Positions 51,065 through 59,024 of a stretch of 64,000 bases of DNA are shown one piece after another; position 1 is the first letter of the stretch, and each line of letters begins with the position of its first letter. The notes under the pieces were generated by a model. That model saw only the letters and a program-made list of their open reading frames with translations. It was not told the origin of the DNA and did no database searches. The position numbers were made by a program, and so were the translations under genes. Location of the stretch: the NCBI GenBank assembly GCA_964566055.1, contig CAZMHI010000011.1, positions 30,621 through 94,620 on the forward strand, read 5' to 3'. The stretch is from TMED23 sp964566055. GTDB lineage: Bacteria; Pseudomonadota; Alphaproteobacteria; Rhodospirillales; UBA2165.

Positions 51065-52183
51065 TTAATCGAGGGGCGCATAAGGTGGAATTTTAGGCGT
51101 CGCCATTTTGATCTCATCACCGCTCAGAGATTCGAGAAAAGCCACGAGGTCTTCCTTTTCTTCATCCGAGAGATTCAGAGGTTTCAAAAGCTTGGTCTTG
51201 GTTGCGAACTCGTTCTTGCCGCCACCATCGTTGTAGAAATCAACCAGCTCTTCCAAATCAAAAAACGATCCGTTGTGCATATAAGGCGCTGTGTAAGCGA
51301 TATAGCGCAGCGGCGGTGTCCGGAATTTACCCTTATCGGCTTTTTCTTTAGTCCGATAATAGAGGCCAGCATCATCCTTGATCGAACGATACATTTTTTC
51401 CGTCGTGCCTTTGCCATATTGCTGATAGCGGAAGGTAATTTGCGCCAAGCCGCGCGTCAGCCATTCTTCAGCCCGCGGCACACCGAGATTGTAATATTTC
51501 TGGTCGGTGAGTTGCGGTCCGTTATGACATTCAATGCAATTGGCTTTGCCTTTGAACAATTTTAGGCCGCGTACCTGTTGTTCGGAGAGCGCTTTTTTGT
51601 CGCCACGCATATATTTGTCAAACGGCGTATTGTTATGGATCAAAGTCCGTTCAAACGCCGCCATGGCACGCCAGACATTGTTTACCCGCGGCCAGCGGTC
51701 GCCGAAGATTTCACGGAAGGCTTTGACATATTCCGGCACGAAAGCTAAGCGAGCTTCGATGACGTCGCGTTCACCGTTACCGGAAAGCGCGCCCAAGGCC
51801 GCAGATGGCGCTTGGTTTTCAAGCGATTTCGCCGAGCCCGTCCAGAACAACTTGCCGAGATAGGCGGAATTGACCACGGTTTGGCTGTTGCGCCAGTGGA
51901 TGGCGCCGGGATAGCCGCGTGAAATCGGATCATTAAAGCCCCAGCCTTGGGTCGGAGAATGACAATCGGCACAGGATACCGACGCATCGCCACCAATCCG
52001 GGGATCGAAGAACAGTAGTTTACCGAGAGCAGCTTTGGCGGCGGTCTGCGGGTTGTCCGCCGGGATCGGCGGTTTGCCTAAGGCAGCCAAAGGTGCGTTT
52101 TTATCAGCCATGGCGCTACCGGCGAAGCCGATCAATGCCAAACCTACAATGAGTGCAAAAGTAATTTTTTTCATGGTTTTCAT
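51065..52183 (-). CDS. Di-heme cytochrome c peroxidase-family protein (IdrP-like, second)
   Basis: 372 residues from the ATG at 52183, preceded by GGAG; a longer ORF runs into the previous gene. Signal peptide (ITFALIVGLALIGFAGSAMA). The two c-heme motifs are SCADCHS (about 74) and CIECHNG (about 220), with family motifs FRTPPLRYIAYTAPYMHNGS and FYNDGGGK. Two such proteins accompany iodate reductase, where they are proposed to remove hypoiodite or peroxide-like by-products. Which of IdrP1 or IdrP2 it matches cannot be decided by eye. Confidence 0.82.
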   Translation of the reverse strand: MKTMKKITFALIVGLALIGFAGSAMADKNAPLAALGKPPIPADNPQTAAKAALGKLLFFDPRIGGDASVSCADCHSPTQGWGFNDPISRGYPGAIHWRNSQTVVNSAYLGKLFWTGSAKSLENQAPSAALGALSGNGERDVIEARLAFVPEYVKAFREIFGDRWPRVNNVWRAMAAFERTLIHNNTPFDKYMRGDKKALSEQQVRGLKLFKGKANCIECHNGPQLTDQKYYNLGVPRAEEWLTRGLAQITFRYQQYGKGTTEKMYRSIKDDAGLYYRTKEKADKGKFRTPPLRYIAYTAPYMHNGSFFDLEELVDFYNDGGGKNEFATKTKLLKPLNLSDEEKEDLVAFLESLSGDEIKMATPKIPPYAPLD

Positions 52184-52193
52184 CTCACGGCTC

Positions 52194-53321
52194 CTAATTG
52201 CGCTGCTTGAGCCAATTTTTGATGGGTTTATAATTGACGTCGATTTTATCTTTCCAGACATGCTGGGCGCCGGTTAACGGCTTACCAGACAGCGATTCGA
52301 GGAAAGCAACCAAATTGGAGCGCTCTTCTTTACTGAGGCCCAAAGGCTTGATCCGGGGATCTTTATTGACGTCGTTGCCACCGCCATTGTTGTAGAACTC
52401 AACAACACCTTTCAGAGTTTTGATCATGCCGTTATGCATGTAAGGTGCAGTTTGCTTAAGTTCCCTCAAGGTCGGGGTCATGAACTTGCCGATATCTGAG
52501 CCATCGGCTTTGTGCGTGCGCACATGAGCGCCAACGTCACGGCGGATATTCATGATATTTTCTATGCCCATAAAGAGGCCAAAAGCCACATAGGTCATAT
52601 GACGCAAAGGTTTCCGCCAAATATCAGGATTGTTCGGCACGCCGGTGTTGTACGGCTGATCATCGGTAAAGCGATTACCGGAATGACAAGAGACACAGCC
52701 GGCTTTGCCTTTAAACAATTCAAAGCCACGCTTAGCGGCATCGGTCATTTTACCTGCATCGAAAGCTGAACCACGGGAGGTTAAGGTTTTCAGATATTCC
52801 GGAATGGCTTTACGAATTGAACCGTTTGAGGGTTCGCCATAGCCGGCATCTTTAAACATCTTCACATAGATCGGATCTTGTTTGACGCGTTCCTGCATCA
52901 ACCGCATATCCATGTTCATGTTATAAGTCTCGGTAATAGATTCACGCGTCACATCGTTCAGGTTGGTACCTAAACGGCCATCGTGAAACCATGCTGCCCG
53001 CTGCGCCGTATTGATAAGTGTCGGCGTATTACGAAAGCCGGCACTGCCGGGATAGGCTTTTGATAACTCAAGCCCGTCAGCAAAACCTTTTGAGGGAATA
53101 TGGCAGGTGGAACAGCTGATAGCAGCATCTCCAGAAAGGCGCGGATCAAAAAACAGCCGCTTACCCAAAGCTGCTTTTTTAGCGTCGACTTTCGGCGCCT
53201 TAACGGGGCCAAACCCGTTAGCCGAAGCAGATGATGCATTAACAATAAGACCGAGCGTAAAAACGCTGGCCGCGAAAACACTTAGTAGTTTTCCAATTGA
53301 ATGGATACGTCGATAGATCAT
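52194..53321 (-). CDS. Di-heme cytochrome c peroxidase-family protein (IdrP-like, first)
   Basis: 375 residues from the ATG at 53321, which has GGAGGAAA in front; an extension to 53351 is unlikely. Signal peptide (LLSVFAASVFTLGLIVNASSASA). Heme sites SCSTCHI (about 73) and CVSCHSG (about 212); family motifs TPTLRELKQTAPYMHNGM and FYNNGGGND. It is the first gene of the idr-like operon and shares ancestry with the next gene. Between the hemes the two proteins diverge, so they probably have different roles. Confidence 0.82.
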   Translation of the reverse strand: MIYRRIHSIGKLLSVFAASVFTLGLIVNASSASANGFGPVKAPKVDAKKAALGKRLFFDPRLSGDAAISCSTCHIPSKGFADGLELSKAYPGSAGFRNTPTLINTAQRAAWFHDGRLGTNLNDVTRESITETYNMNMDMRLMQERVKQDPIYVKMFKDAGYGEPSNGSIRKAIPEYLKTLTSRGSAFDAGKMTDAAKRGFELFKGKAGCVSCHSGNRFTDDQPYNTGVPNNPDIWRKPLRHMTYVAFGLFMGIENIMNIRRDVGAHVRTHKADGSDIGKFMTPTLRELKQTAPYMHNGMIKTLKGVVEFYNNGGGNDVNKDPRIKPLGLSKEERSNLVAFLESLSGKPLTGAQHVWKDKIDVNYKPIKNWLKQRN

Positions 53322-53698
53322 AGACGGTTTCCTCCGTCGTGCGAAACACACTGAAGTTTTGTGGGAAATTTAAAAGTTTGAGAAATAGGGTTGGCAAACA
53401 CAAAAAAACCGCCGGTTAATTTTCTTTTTTCACCAGCGATTGGAAAGAAATAGGAATCGGATATGGATATAGACTTATCCGTATAGCAGCCGCGATTATG
53501 GCAACTCTCTTCCACTTATTTATCCCTCCCCATAAATCAACTACCGGCCCGCAGAAATTTTCTACTAACGGTCCGGTATTCTTTGAATAGGTATAATTAA
53601 ATTGTGGGAAATGGGCATTGATCCAAATCAAATTAGAAAAATATGGTATGTGTTTTGTGATAACAAAAGCGTGAGGTCAGAAATATTTGCAATATTTA
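53322..53698. promoter_or_regulatory. Promoter and long leader of the idr-like operon
   Basis: 377 bases without a credible gene. It holds the FNR box (53618-53631) and a -10 (TATACC on the minus strand, 53590-53595), which predict a ~260-base leader. The leader contains the dyad CGGATA/TATCCG (53458-53463, 53476-53481) and a weak AACC-GGC-GGTT hairpin followed by T residues near 53400-53415. Small ORFs here have no ribosome sites or recognisable products. Confidence 0.6.
53618..53631 (-). promoter_or_regulatory. FNR-type box of the idr-like operon
   Basis: TTGATTTGGATCAA on the minus strand is a perfect dyad TTGAT-N4-ATCAA. The TATACC -10 lies exactly 22 bases past it, the geometry of a class II promoter activated by FNR, Anr or FixK-type regulators at low oxygen. 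Confidence 0.85.
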
Positions 53699-54529
53699 TC
53701 ACTTGGCTTCATGGGTGGGCTCAAACCCAGCTAGCTGATAAGCGCCTTCCGGATGAGACGACTCACCACCGGCGCCGCGCCGAACCATTTCGGTAATCCA
53801 AATTTCGTCCCATTCGACATTGGCTAAATTTACGTTGGTGCCCAACTCGGCGACCATCCAGCCGGTGACTTTGTGTTTAAATTCACGGTTAATGCCCGGC
53901 AGGATAACGACTGGCAGTTCAAAAATAACGTCTTCCATCGGAAATCGGTCAACAATTGCTGCAATGAGTTCTCCCCTGATTTTATCGCCTGAGAAAAGCT
54001 CATAAGCTTCGAGAAAAACTTTAGAAGAACCCGCCTCAAAACAGGCTTCAAGGTCGGCTAGAAATTCATCATCATCCAAAACCCCTTCTTTTTTGCCCAC
54101 TTCTCCCAATACCCGGAGACCAAACTCGTCAACCGCGCGTCTAATGGTCTTTTTCTTTTCGGTGAGGCTCCAGTTCAACAAATTGTCTGAAATCTCTACC
54201 GCCGAAAACCCAAGCGCCACCATCTCTTCAAAGAAGGGGTCAATGTTGCCCTGCATAAAGGCAAGCTCGGTAAAGAGCCCCCCTTGTGAGGTGCTGATAT
54301 CGCGATCGCGATAAATTGCCAGTTTTTTCTCAATGGTTGTTTTGGGCATTAGACCAACAATCGAACCGGCAATCTTGGCCATATCGATATAGTGCCCTGC
54401 CGTTTCAACCACATCCGCCTGCAGACCAACCGGCAACCCCCAATCGATCATCATGGTAATTCCCTTGCTGCGCGGTTTGGCTTCACGGTCCGGCAGTGGA
54501 ATGGCTGAAAACGCTGTCTCGATACCCAT
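53699..54529 (-). CDS. Phosphosulfolactate synthase (ComA)-like protein
   Basis: 276 residues from the ATG at 54529, with AGGAG upstream. ComA barrel features are ITMMIDWGLPVG, GGLFTELAFMQGNID, GFSAVEISDNL and LGEVGKKEG. ComA joins sulfite to phosphoenolpyruvate on the way to coenzyme M in archaea. Bacterial homologues exist with less certain roles, perhaps in sulfonate metabolism. It is divergent from a MarR regulator and a catabolic/transport set containing a sulfatase. The sulfonate link is inferred. Confidence 0.78.
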   Translation of the reverse strand: MGIETAFSAIPLPDREAKPRSKGITMMIDWGLPVGLQADVVETAGHYIDMAKIAGSIVGLMPKTTIEKKLAIYRDRDISTSQGGLFTELAFMQGNIDPFFEEMVALGFSAVEISDNLLNWSLTEKKKTIRRAVDEFGLRVLGEVGKKEGVLDDDEFLADLEACFEAGSSKVFLEAYELFSGDKIRGELIAAIVDRFPMEDVIFELPVVILPGINREFKHKVTGWMVAELGTNVNLANVEWDEIWITEMVRRGAGGESSHPEGAYQLAGFEPTHEAK

Positions 54530-54552
54530 AACAATCTCCTTTAAAAAATAGG

Positions 54553-54564
54553 TTGTCAGAACAA
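54553..54564. promoter_or_regulatory. TTGT-N4-ACAA dyad, candidate MarR operator (site 1)
   Basis: TTGTCAGAACAA, followed by a further TTGT at 54572, lies between the ComA-like gene and the divergent marR gene. The same dyad (TTGTACCAACAA) recurs before the TctC gene at 57373. Recurrence in two promoters of one locus supports an operator. Confidence 0.45.
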
Positions 54565-54586
54565 GCATTTTTTGTCAAGCTCCACC

Positions 54587-55048
54587 ATGGCAAAAAAATT
54601 CGACATCAGGGACCGGCTGGGTTACCGCGTTCAAATCCTCGCCAACAAAATGATTTTGTGGTCAGCCCGGACTTATGCCCGCAAATTTAATGTCGGCGTC
54701 CAGGAATGGCGGGTGCTATCTATTCTAACTCGGGAAGGTAAAGGAACCGCCAAACTAATCTGCAATTTAAGTTTGATGGATAAAGGCAATGTAAGCCGCG
54801 CGGTGAAAAAACTCGTTAAGGATAACTGTCTTGAAGAACGGCCAGATGCCAATGACAAGCGCAGCACCCTGTTGTTTCTGACACCTAAGGGAGTTGAACT
54901 CTATAAACGCATAAAACAAGTGTCGGATGCACGTGAAAAGAAATTTATGGCCGCACTTTCGGCTTCAGAACGAGTAGCGCTGCCCTCAATAATGACCAAG
55001 CTGGAAGGTGTGATCGAAGAACTTTTACAGGATTCGGAAAAGGTATAA
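54587..55048 (+). CDS. MarR-family transcriptional regulator
   Basis: 153 residues from the ATG at 54587; an in-frame TTG at 54572 would add five residues. The winged helix is visible: VQEWRVLSILTREG, the recognition helix MDKGNVSRAVKKLVKD and the wing EERPDANDKRSTLLFLTPKG. It is divergent from the ComA-like gene and 6 bases before the DUF3604 gene. It probably represses both flanks and the TTT transporter through the TTGT-N4-ACAA dyads. The ligand is unknown. Confidence 0.88.
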   Translation: MAKKFDIRDRLGYRVQILANKMILWSARTYARKFNVGVQEWRVLSILTREGKGTAKLICNLSLMDKGNVSRAVKKLVKDNCLEERPDANDKRSTLLFLTPKGVELYKRIKQVSDAREKKFMAALSASERVALPSIMTKLEGVIEELLQDSEKV

Positions 55049-55054
55049 TCGGAG

Positions 55055-57352
55055 ATGTCAGGCGAAAATACAAATATCGTAGATTCGAAGCTTGTCGGTG
55101 AAGTTTGGCCGGCTGCCGCTCCGGCCGAAGACCCGGTGTTGTACGGCCAGGCCGAGTTATCGCCGGAAGGTGCCTTTGAGGTGCGCTCGTATCAGACCTT
55201 TACACTTAAATATACCGTTGGGCGTTTCGGGCTTGATGACAATGGCAGCATTCGGGTGGTGTTCCGATTTTTCGGTGATTGGGGCGGCTTGCAAATGGAT
55301 GACCCGGCTGCCCCCAACTATGTCACCGCTATCACCAGTCTCGGCACCAAGCCGTCTTTGAACTTTCAACGAGTTGGCCATTCCCGGCCCTGGATGAAGG
55401 CTCTAACGGCCGGAATATCAGGCGGCTATTTATCCGAAGGTGATACCATCACTATTACTTTTGGCGATACCAGCAGCGGCTCGCCGGGCTTTAAGATGCA
55501 AACTTTTGTTGAGAGCGGATTTGAATTTAAAGTATTGGTCGATGCCTGTGCGGTTGGTCATTACGTGCCGATCCTGGATAAGCCGGCAATTTCGATTGTG
55601 CCGGGACCACCTGCCGAATGGCGGGCGGCAGTTTCGACCTTACGCCGCCCAGGTGAAACGTTTCAGCTTGGCATCAAGGCCGAAGACGAATGGGGCAATC
55701 CCTCAGATCAGGTTGAAGCCAAGCTGCGAATTGAGCCCAGCCTGCCGGTCAAGAATTTACCTGAAACAGCCACCTTCAACAAAGGCCAGAAATCACTGGT
55801 GTTTGAAGACCTGTCCGCCACCGAAGAAAGTGAGCTGCGCATCAAAATCTTTGACGGCGACGAGCTGCTCTGTGAAGCGGGTCCGTTAATCATCGAAGAC
55901 GGGCCATATGGCGGCTATTGGGGTGATCTCCATGGTCAAAGCGGTGAAACTATCGGAATCACCAATTCCCGGGAGTATTTTGATTTCGCCCGTGATCTGG
56001 CTTTTCTGGATGTCATCAGCCACCAAGCCAACGACTTCCAAGTCAATAATGCCTTTTGGGAATTTCTCAACGAATTGACGGCCGCTTATAATAATGAGGG
56101 CCGGTTTGTCACTTTTCCGGGCTTTGAATGGTCGGGCAATACGTCGGTTGGTGGTGACCGCAATATCTATTTTCGCGAAGAAGGCCGCCAGATCAGACGC
56201 TCCTCCCACGCGCTCTTGCCGGATCAATCTGACATTCATACTGATGCCAATGATGCACGTATTTTATTTGATGCCCTCAAGGATGAAGATTGTCTGGCCT
56301 ATGCTCATGTCGGCGGACGCTATGCGGATATCGAATTTGCTCATGATGCCAAGATCGAAACCGCGATGGAAATCCACTCGGCCTGGGGCACCTTCGAGTG
56401 GCTGCTGACAGATGGTTTCCCGCTCGGCCACCGCTCGGGCGTCGTCTGCAACAGTGATGGCCACAAGGGCCGGCCGGGCGCCAGCTATCCCGGAGCTTCG
56501 ATGTTTGGGGCTTATGGCGGACTGACCTGTTTCTATACCGAAGAACTCACCCGCGACGGCATATTTGATTGCCTGAGAAAGCGCCACCATTATGGCACCA
56601 CCGGCAACCGGCTGCATTTGACCGTAGACACTGAATTTAAGGGCAGCGGCAAGCTGTTTAATCTTGATCCGAACGTCTATGACGACGCCAAATCGAGCGA
56701 AGTGAACTCAGCGATGATGGGCGATATTGTGCAGACCAGCGACACCAGCGTCACCCTTAAAGTCGTGGCGAATTCACCAACCCCGATTGAACGCATCGAA
56801 ATACGCAATGGCATGGATGTCGTTGAAACTTTGCGCGGCTATAGCGAAGCCGATCTCGGAGATCGCTACAGGGTGATCTGGAGCGGCGCCGAGTATCGTG
56901 GCCGGGGCCGCAATACCAGCTGGATTGGCGAAGCAGTCTTTAAAAACGCCAAAATCACGCGGATGGAAAAAATCAATGCTTGGAACCATGAGAGATTGCT
57001 CGAAGTTGACGGTGACAACAAAGTCAAATGGGATGCCATCACCACCGGTAATTATGGCGGCTTTGATGTCTGGCTCGATAATAGTGAAAATGCCGAAATT
57101 GATATCGAGACCAATCATGGCTCACTCATATGCGCGCTATCCGAAATGGGGATCGAAGATACGGTTCTTGATTGCGGTGGCTTGGAAAGAAGGCTTAGAA
57201 TACTGCACTTGCCGGAAGTAAACCCACACCGGGAACTTAGCGGTGAAATTGAGATTAAATTATCAGGATCGGGCGATAACCCATTGTGGGTCTGTGTCAC
57301 CACTGAAGATGGTTTCCAGGCCTGGAGCAGTCCGATTTTTGTCTTTAACTAA
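55055..57352 (+). CDS. DUF3604/PHP-like metal-dependent hydrolase
   Basis: 765 residues, no signal peptide. The first ~280 residues are beta-rich. The region from ~290 has the DUF3604 motif GYWGDLHGQSGETIG and further His residues in DVISHQAND, CLAYAHVGGRY, CNSDGHKGRPG and KRHHYGTTGNRLH, the set expected for a PHP-type metal site. Such proteins cluster with TTT transporters and sulfatases in marine alphaproteobacteria; the reaction is unknown. It follows marR closely and likely shares its transcript. Confidence 0.8.
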   Translation: MSGENTNIVDSKLVGEVWPAAAPAEDPVLYGQAELSPEGAFEVRSYQTFTLKYTVGRFGLDDNGSIRVVFRFFGDWGGLQMDDPAAPNYVTAITSLGTKPSLNFQRVGHSRPWMKALTAGISGGYLSEGDTITITFGDTSSGSPGFKMQTFVESGFEFKVLVDACAVGHYVPILDKPAISIVPGPPAEWRAAVSTLRRPGETFQLGIKAEDEWGNPSDQVEAKLRIEPSLPVKNLPETATFNKGQKSLVFEDLSATEESELRIKIFDGDELLCEAGPLIIEDGPYGGYWGDLHGQSGETIGITNSREYFDFARDLAFLDVISHQANDFQVNNAFWEFLNELTAAYNNEGRFVTFPGFEWSGNTSVGGDRNIYFREEGRQIRRSSHALLPDQSDIHTDANDARILFDALKDEDCLAYAHVGGRYADIEFAHDAKIETAMEIHSAWGTFEWLLTDGFPLGHRSGVVCNSDGHKGRPGASYPGASMFGAYGGLTCFYTEELTRDGIFDCLRKRHHYGTTGNRLHLTVDTEFKGSGKLFNLDPNVYDDAKSSEVNSAMMGDIVQTSDTSVTLKVVANSPTPIERIEIRNGMDVVETLRGYSEADLGDRYRVIWSGAEYRGRGRNTSWIGEAVFKNAKITRMEKINAWNHERLLEVDGDNKVKWDAITTGNYGGFDVWLDNSENAEIDIETNHGSLICALSEMGIEDTVLDCGGLERRLRILHLPEVNPHRELSGEIEIKLSGSGDNPLWVCVTTEDGFQAWSSPIFVFN

Positions 57353-57372
57353 CTAACAAATTAATGATAAAG

Positions 57373-57384
57373 TTGTACCAACAA
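57373..57384. promoter_or_regulatory. TTGT-N4-ACAA dyad, candidate MarR operator (site 2)
   Basis: TTGTACCAACAA, flanked by G and C, lies 40 bases before the TctC start. It has the same half-sites as the dyad at 54553-54564. Confidence 0.4.
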
Positions 57385-57424
57385 CTAAATGAAATTAGCA
57401 AACGTCTAACAAGGGAGACTTATA

Positions 57425-58390
57425 ATGAATGCACTAACTAAAACAACAACACGTCTGGCAGTGGCCGGTCTGGCTGCTGCGGCTTTTATGACCACAACCA
57501 CGGCCCAGGCCGAATGGAAACCTAAGGGCCCAATCAGTGTCATGATCGGCTTTGCTGCCGGTGGCGGCACCGATACCCAGGCGCGGTTGATTGCCGCTGA
57601 GCTGGAAAAACGCAAAGGCTGGAAAATGATCCCTTCCAATGTTTCCGGTCGTGGCGGCTCGGTAATGGCCCGCAAACTCAAAAACCTGCCTGCCGATGGT
57701 TTGAGCATTGGCATGGCGGTAACCGAACCTTTTGGCTATGGCATGATCGCCACCAAAAAACCCGGTTACAGTCTGAAAGATTTCACCTTTATTGCCACCA
57801 CCACCAGCTCACAAATGGGCATCGTTGCCAAAACCGGCAAAGGCTGGAAATCTTTTAAAGATGTTATCGCTGCAGCCAAAAAAGGTAAGGTATTTAAATT
57901 TGCCGGTATGAGCCCCAAACATGCCGACATCAACTTTCTGATCGAACAGAAATACGGCGTTAAATTTAATACCGTCATTTTACGCGGCGGCCGCAAAGTC
58001 ATGAACGCGATTACCGCTGGTGATGTCGATATGGGCTACGGCGCCGGTATCCAAACCAAAGCTGTAAAGGCCGGGAAAATGGTCAATCTGGCCTCCGGTC
58101 TCGGCGTCCGGCTCAAAGTATCACCAAGCGCTCCGACCTTGATGGAACTCGGTATCCCGCATGATATCGGTGCTAAGTTTTTGTTTATTGCGCCGGCCGG
58201 TATTCCGGCGGATGCCCGCAAAGCCCTGGCTGATGCAATTGGCGGCGTTATCAACGACCCCAGCACCAAAGCGTCACAATTCGTCAGCAAGAACTATGGC
58301 GGCCCGGATGTCATTACCGGCGCCAAGCTGGATGCTTTGATGCAGGCTAATGTGGACGATTCCAAAGTCCTGATGAAAGTCATGAACTAA
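57425..58390 (+). CDS. Tripartite tricarboxylate transporter substrate-binding protein (TctC/Bug family)
   Basis: 321 residues with a signal peptide (LAVAGLAAAAFMTTTTAQA). Bug-fold features: ISVMIGFAAGGGTDTQARLI near the N terminus and GDVDMGYGAGIQTKAVKAG in the middle. It captures an organic anion in the periplasm for the TctA-TctB channel encoded next. GGGAG precedes the ATG. A terminator follows it, so the binding protein can be made in excess. Ligand unknown. Confidence 0.9.
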   Translation: MNALTKTTTRLAVAGLAAAAFMTTTTAQAEWKPKGPISVMIGFAAGGGTDTQARLIAAELEKRKGWKMIPSNVSGRGGSVMARKLKNLPADGLSIGMAVTEPFGYGMIATKKPGYSLKDFTFIATTTSSQMGIVAKTGKGWKSFKDVIAAAKKGKVFKFAGMSPKHADINFLIEQKYGVKFNTVILRGGRKVMNAITAGDVDMGYGAGIQTKAVKAGKMVNLASGLGVRLKVSPSAPTLMELGIPHDIGAKFLFIAPAGIPADARKALADAIGGVINDPSTKASQFVSKNYGGPDVITGAKLDALMQANVDDSKVLMKVMN

Positions 58391-58400
58391 ATCGACAAAA

Positions 58401-58427
58401 GGGCTGGGTTAAACTCAGCCCTTTTTT
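58401..58427 (+). terminator. Rho-independent terminator after TctC
   Basis: GGGCTGGG and CTCAGCCC pair around TTAAA (one G-U), followed by TTTTTT. It lies between the binding-protein and TctB genes and probably attenuates read-through into the membrane subunits. Confidence 0.8.
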
Positions 58428-58442
58428 CTATTTCACTGGCCT

Positions 58443-59024
58443 ATGCAAAAAGCACCATGGACCGTCGGCCTCGCGATCTTTTTTATCGTGGCGTCGTCTC
58501 TTACCTTATTTATCTGGATACCTCTCGATATTGAAACCGGTGTGATCGAAACCTTTCGCCGCCGGGTGAATATTGGCGATGCGATGGCGCCGACAGTAAT
58601 GGCAGTCGCGATATTGGTTGTTTCCGTCTTTATGGGTGTGATGGCGATTGTCCGTCCCGGCGAAAAGGCCGGTGAGGATGCAGAAGGTCTCGACAAGCAA
58701 AGTTTTTTATTTTTGTTGCGTCTGATGGCTGTTCTGGTTGTCGGCCTCATCTTAATGGTCAACCTCGGTCCCCTGGTTGTTGATATGGTTAATACCTTGG
58801 GAGGGGAAATCGGCACTTATCGCAATTTGCGCGCGACTTATCCTTATAAAATAATTGGCTATGTCGTTGGTGGTTTTGTACTTATTTTCGGCATCATCAG
58901 CGCTGTCGAGAACCGCTTTACCTTGAACGCTGCTTTAATTTCCGTCGCCGCTGTTATCGTAATCACATTCCTCTATGACGTGCCCTTTGACAATCTGCTC
59001 TTGCCGCCCAATGGAGACAAATAA
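58443..59024 (+). CDS. TTT transporter small membrane subunit (TctB)
   Basis: 193 residues with four to five hydrophobic segments (ILVVSVFMGVMAIV, LRLMAVLVVGLILMV, VGGFVLIFGIISAV, AAVIVIT). The N-terminal region has IDIGDAMAPTV-like sequence in place of the usual GPGFFP signature. It stops one base into the tctA start (TAATG). Assignment rests on its position between TctC and TctA and its membrane pattern. Confidence 0.82.
   Translation: MQKAPWTVGLAIFFIVASSLTLFIWIPLDIETGVIETFRRRVNIGDAMAPTVMAVAILVVSVFMGVMAIVRPGEKAGEDAEGLDKQSFLFLLRLMAVLVVGLILMVNLGPLVVDMVNTLGGEIGTYRNLRATYPYKIIGYVVGGFVLIFGIISAVENRFTLNAALISVAAVIVITFLYDVPFDNLLLPPNGDK

Noticed and set aside
53318..53631. Short minus-strand ORFs in the idr-like leader
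   Set aside because: No ribosome sites, no recognisable sequence, and they overlap the promoter and each other.
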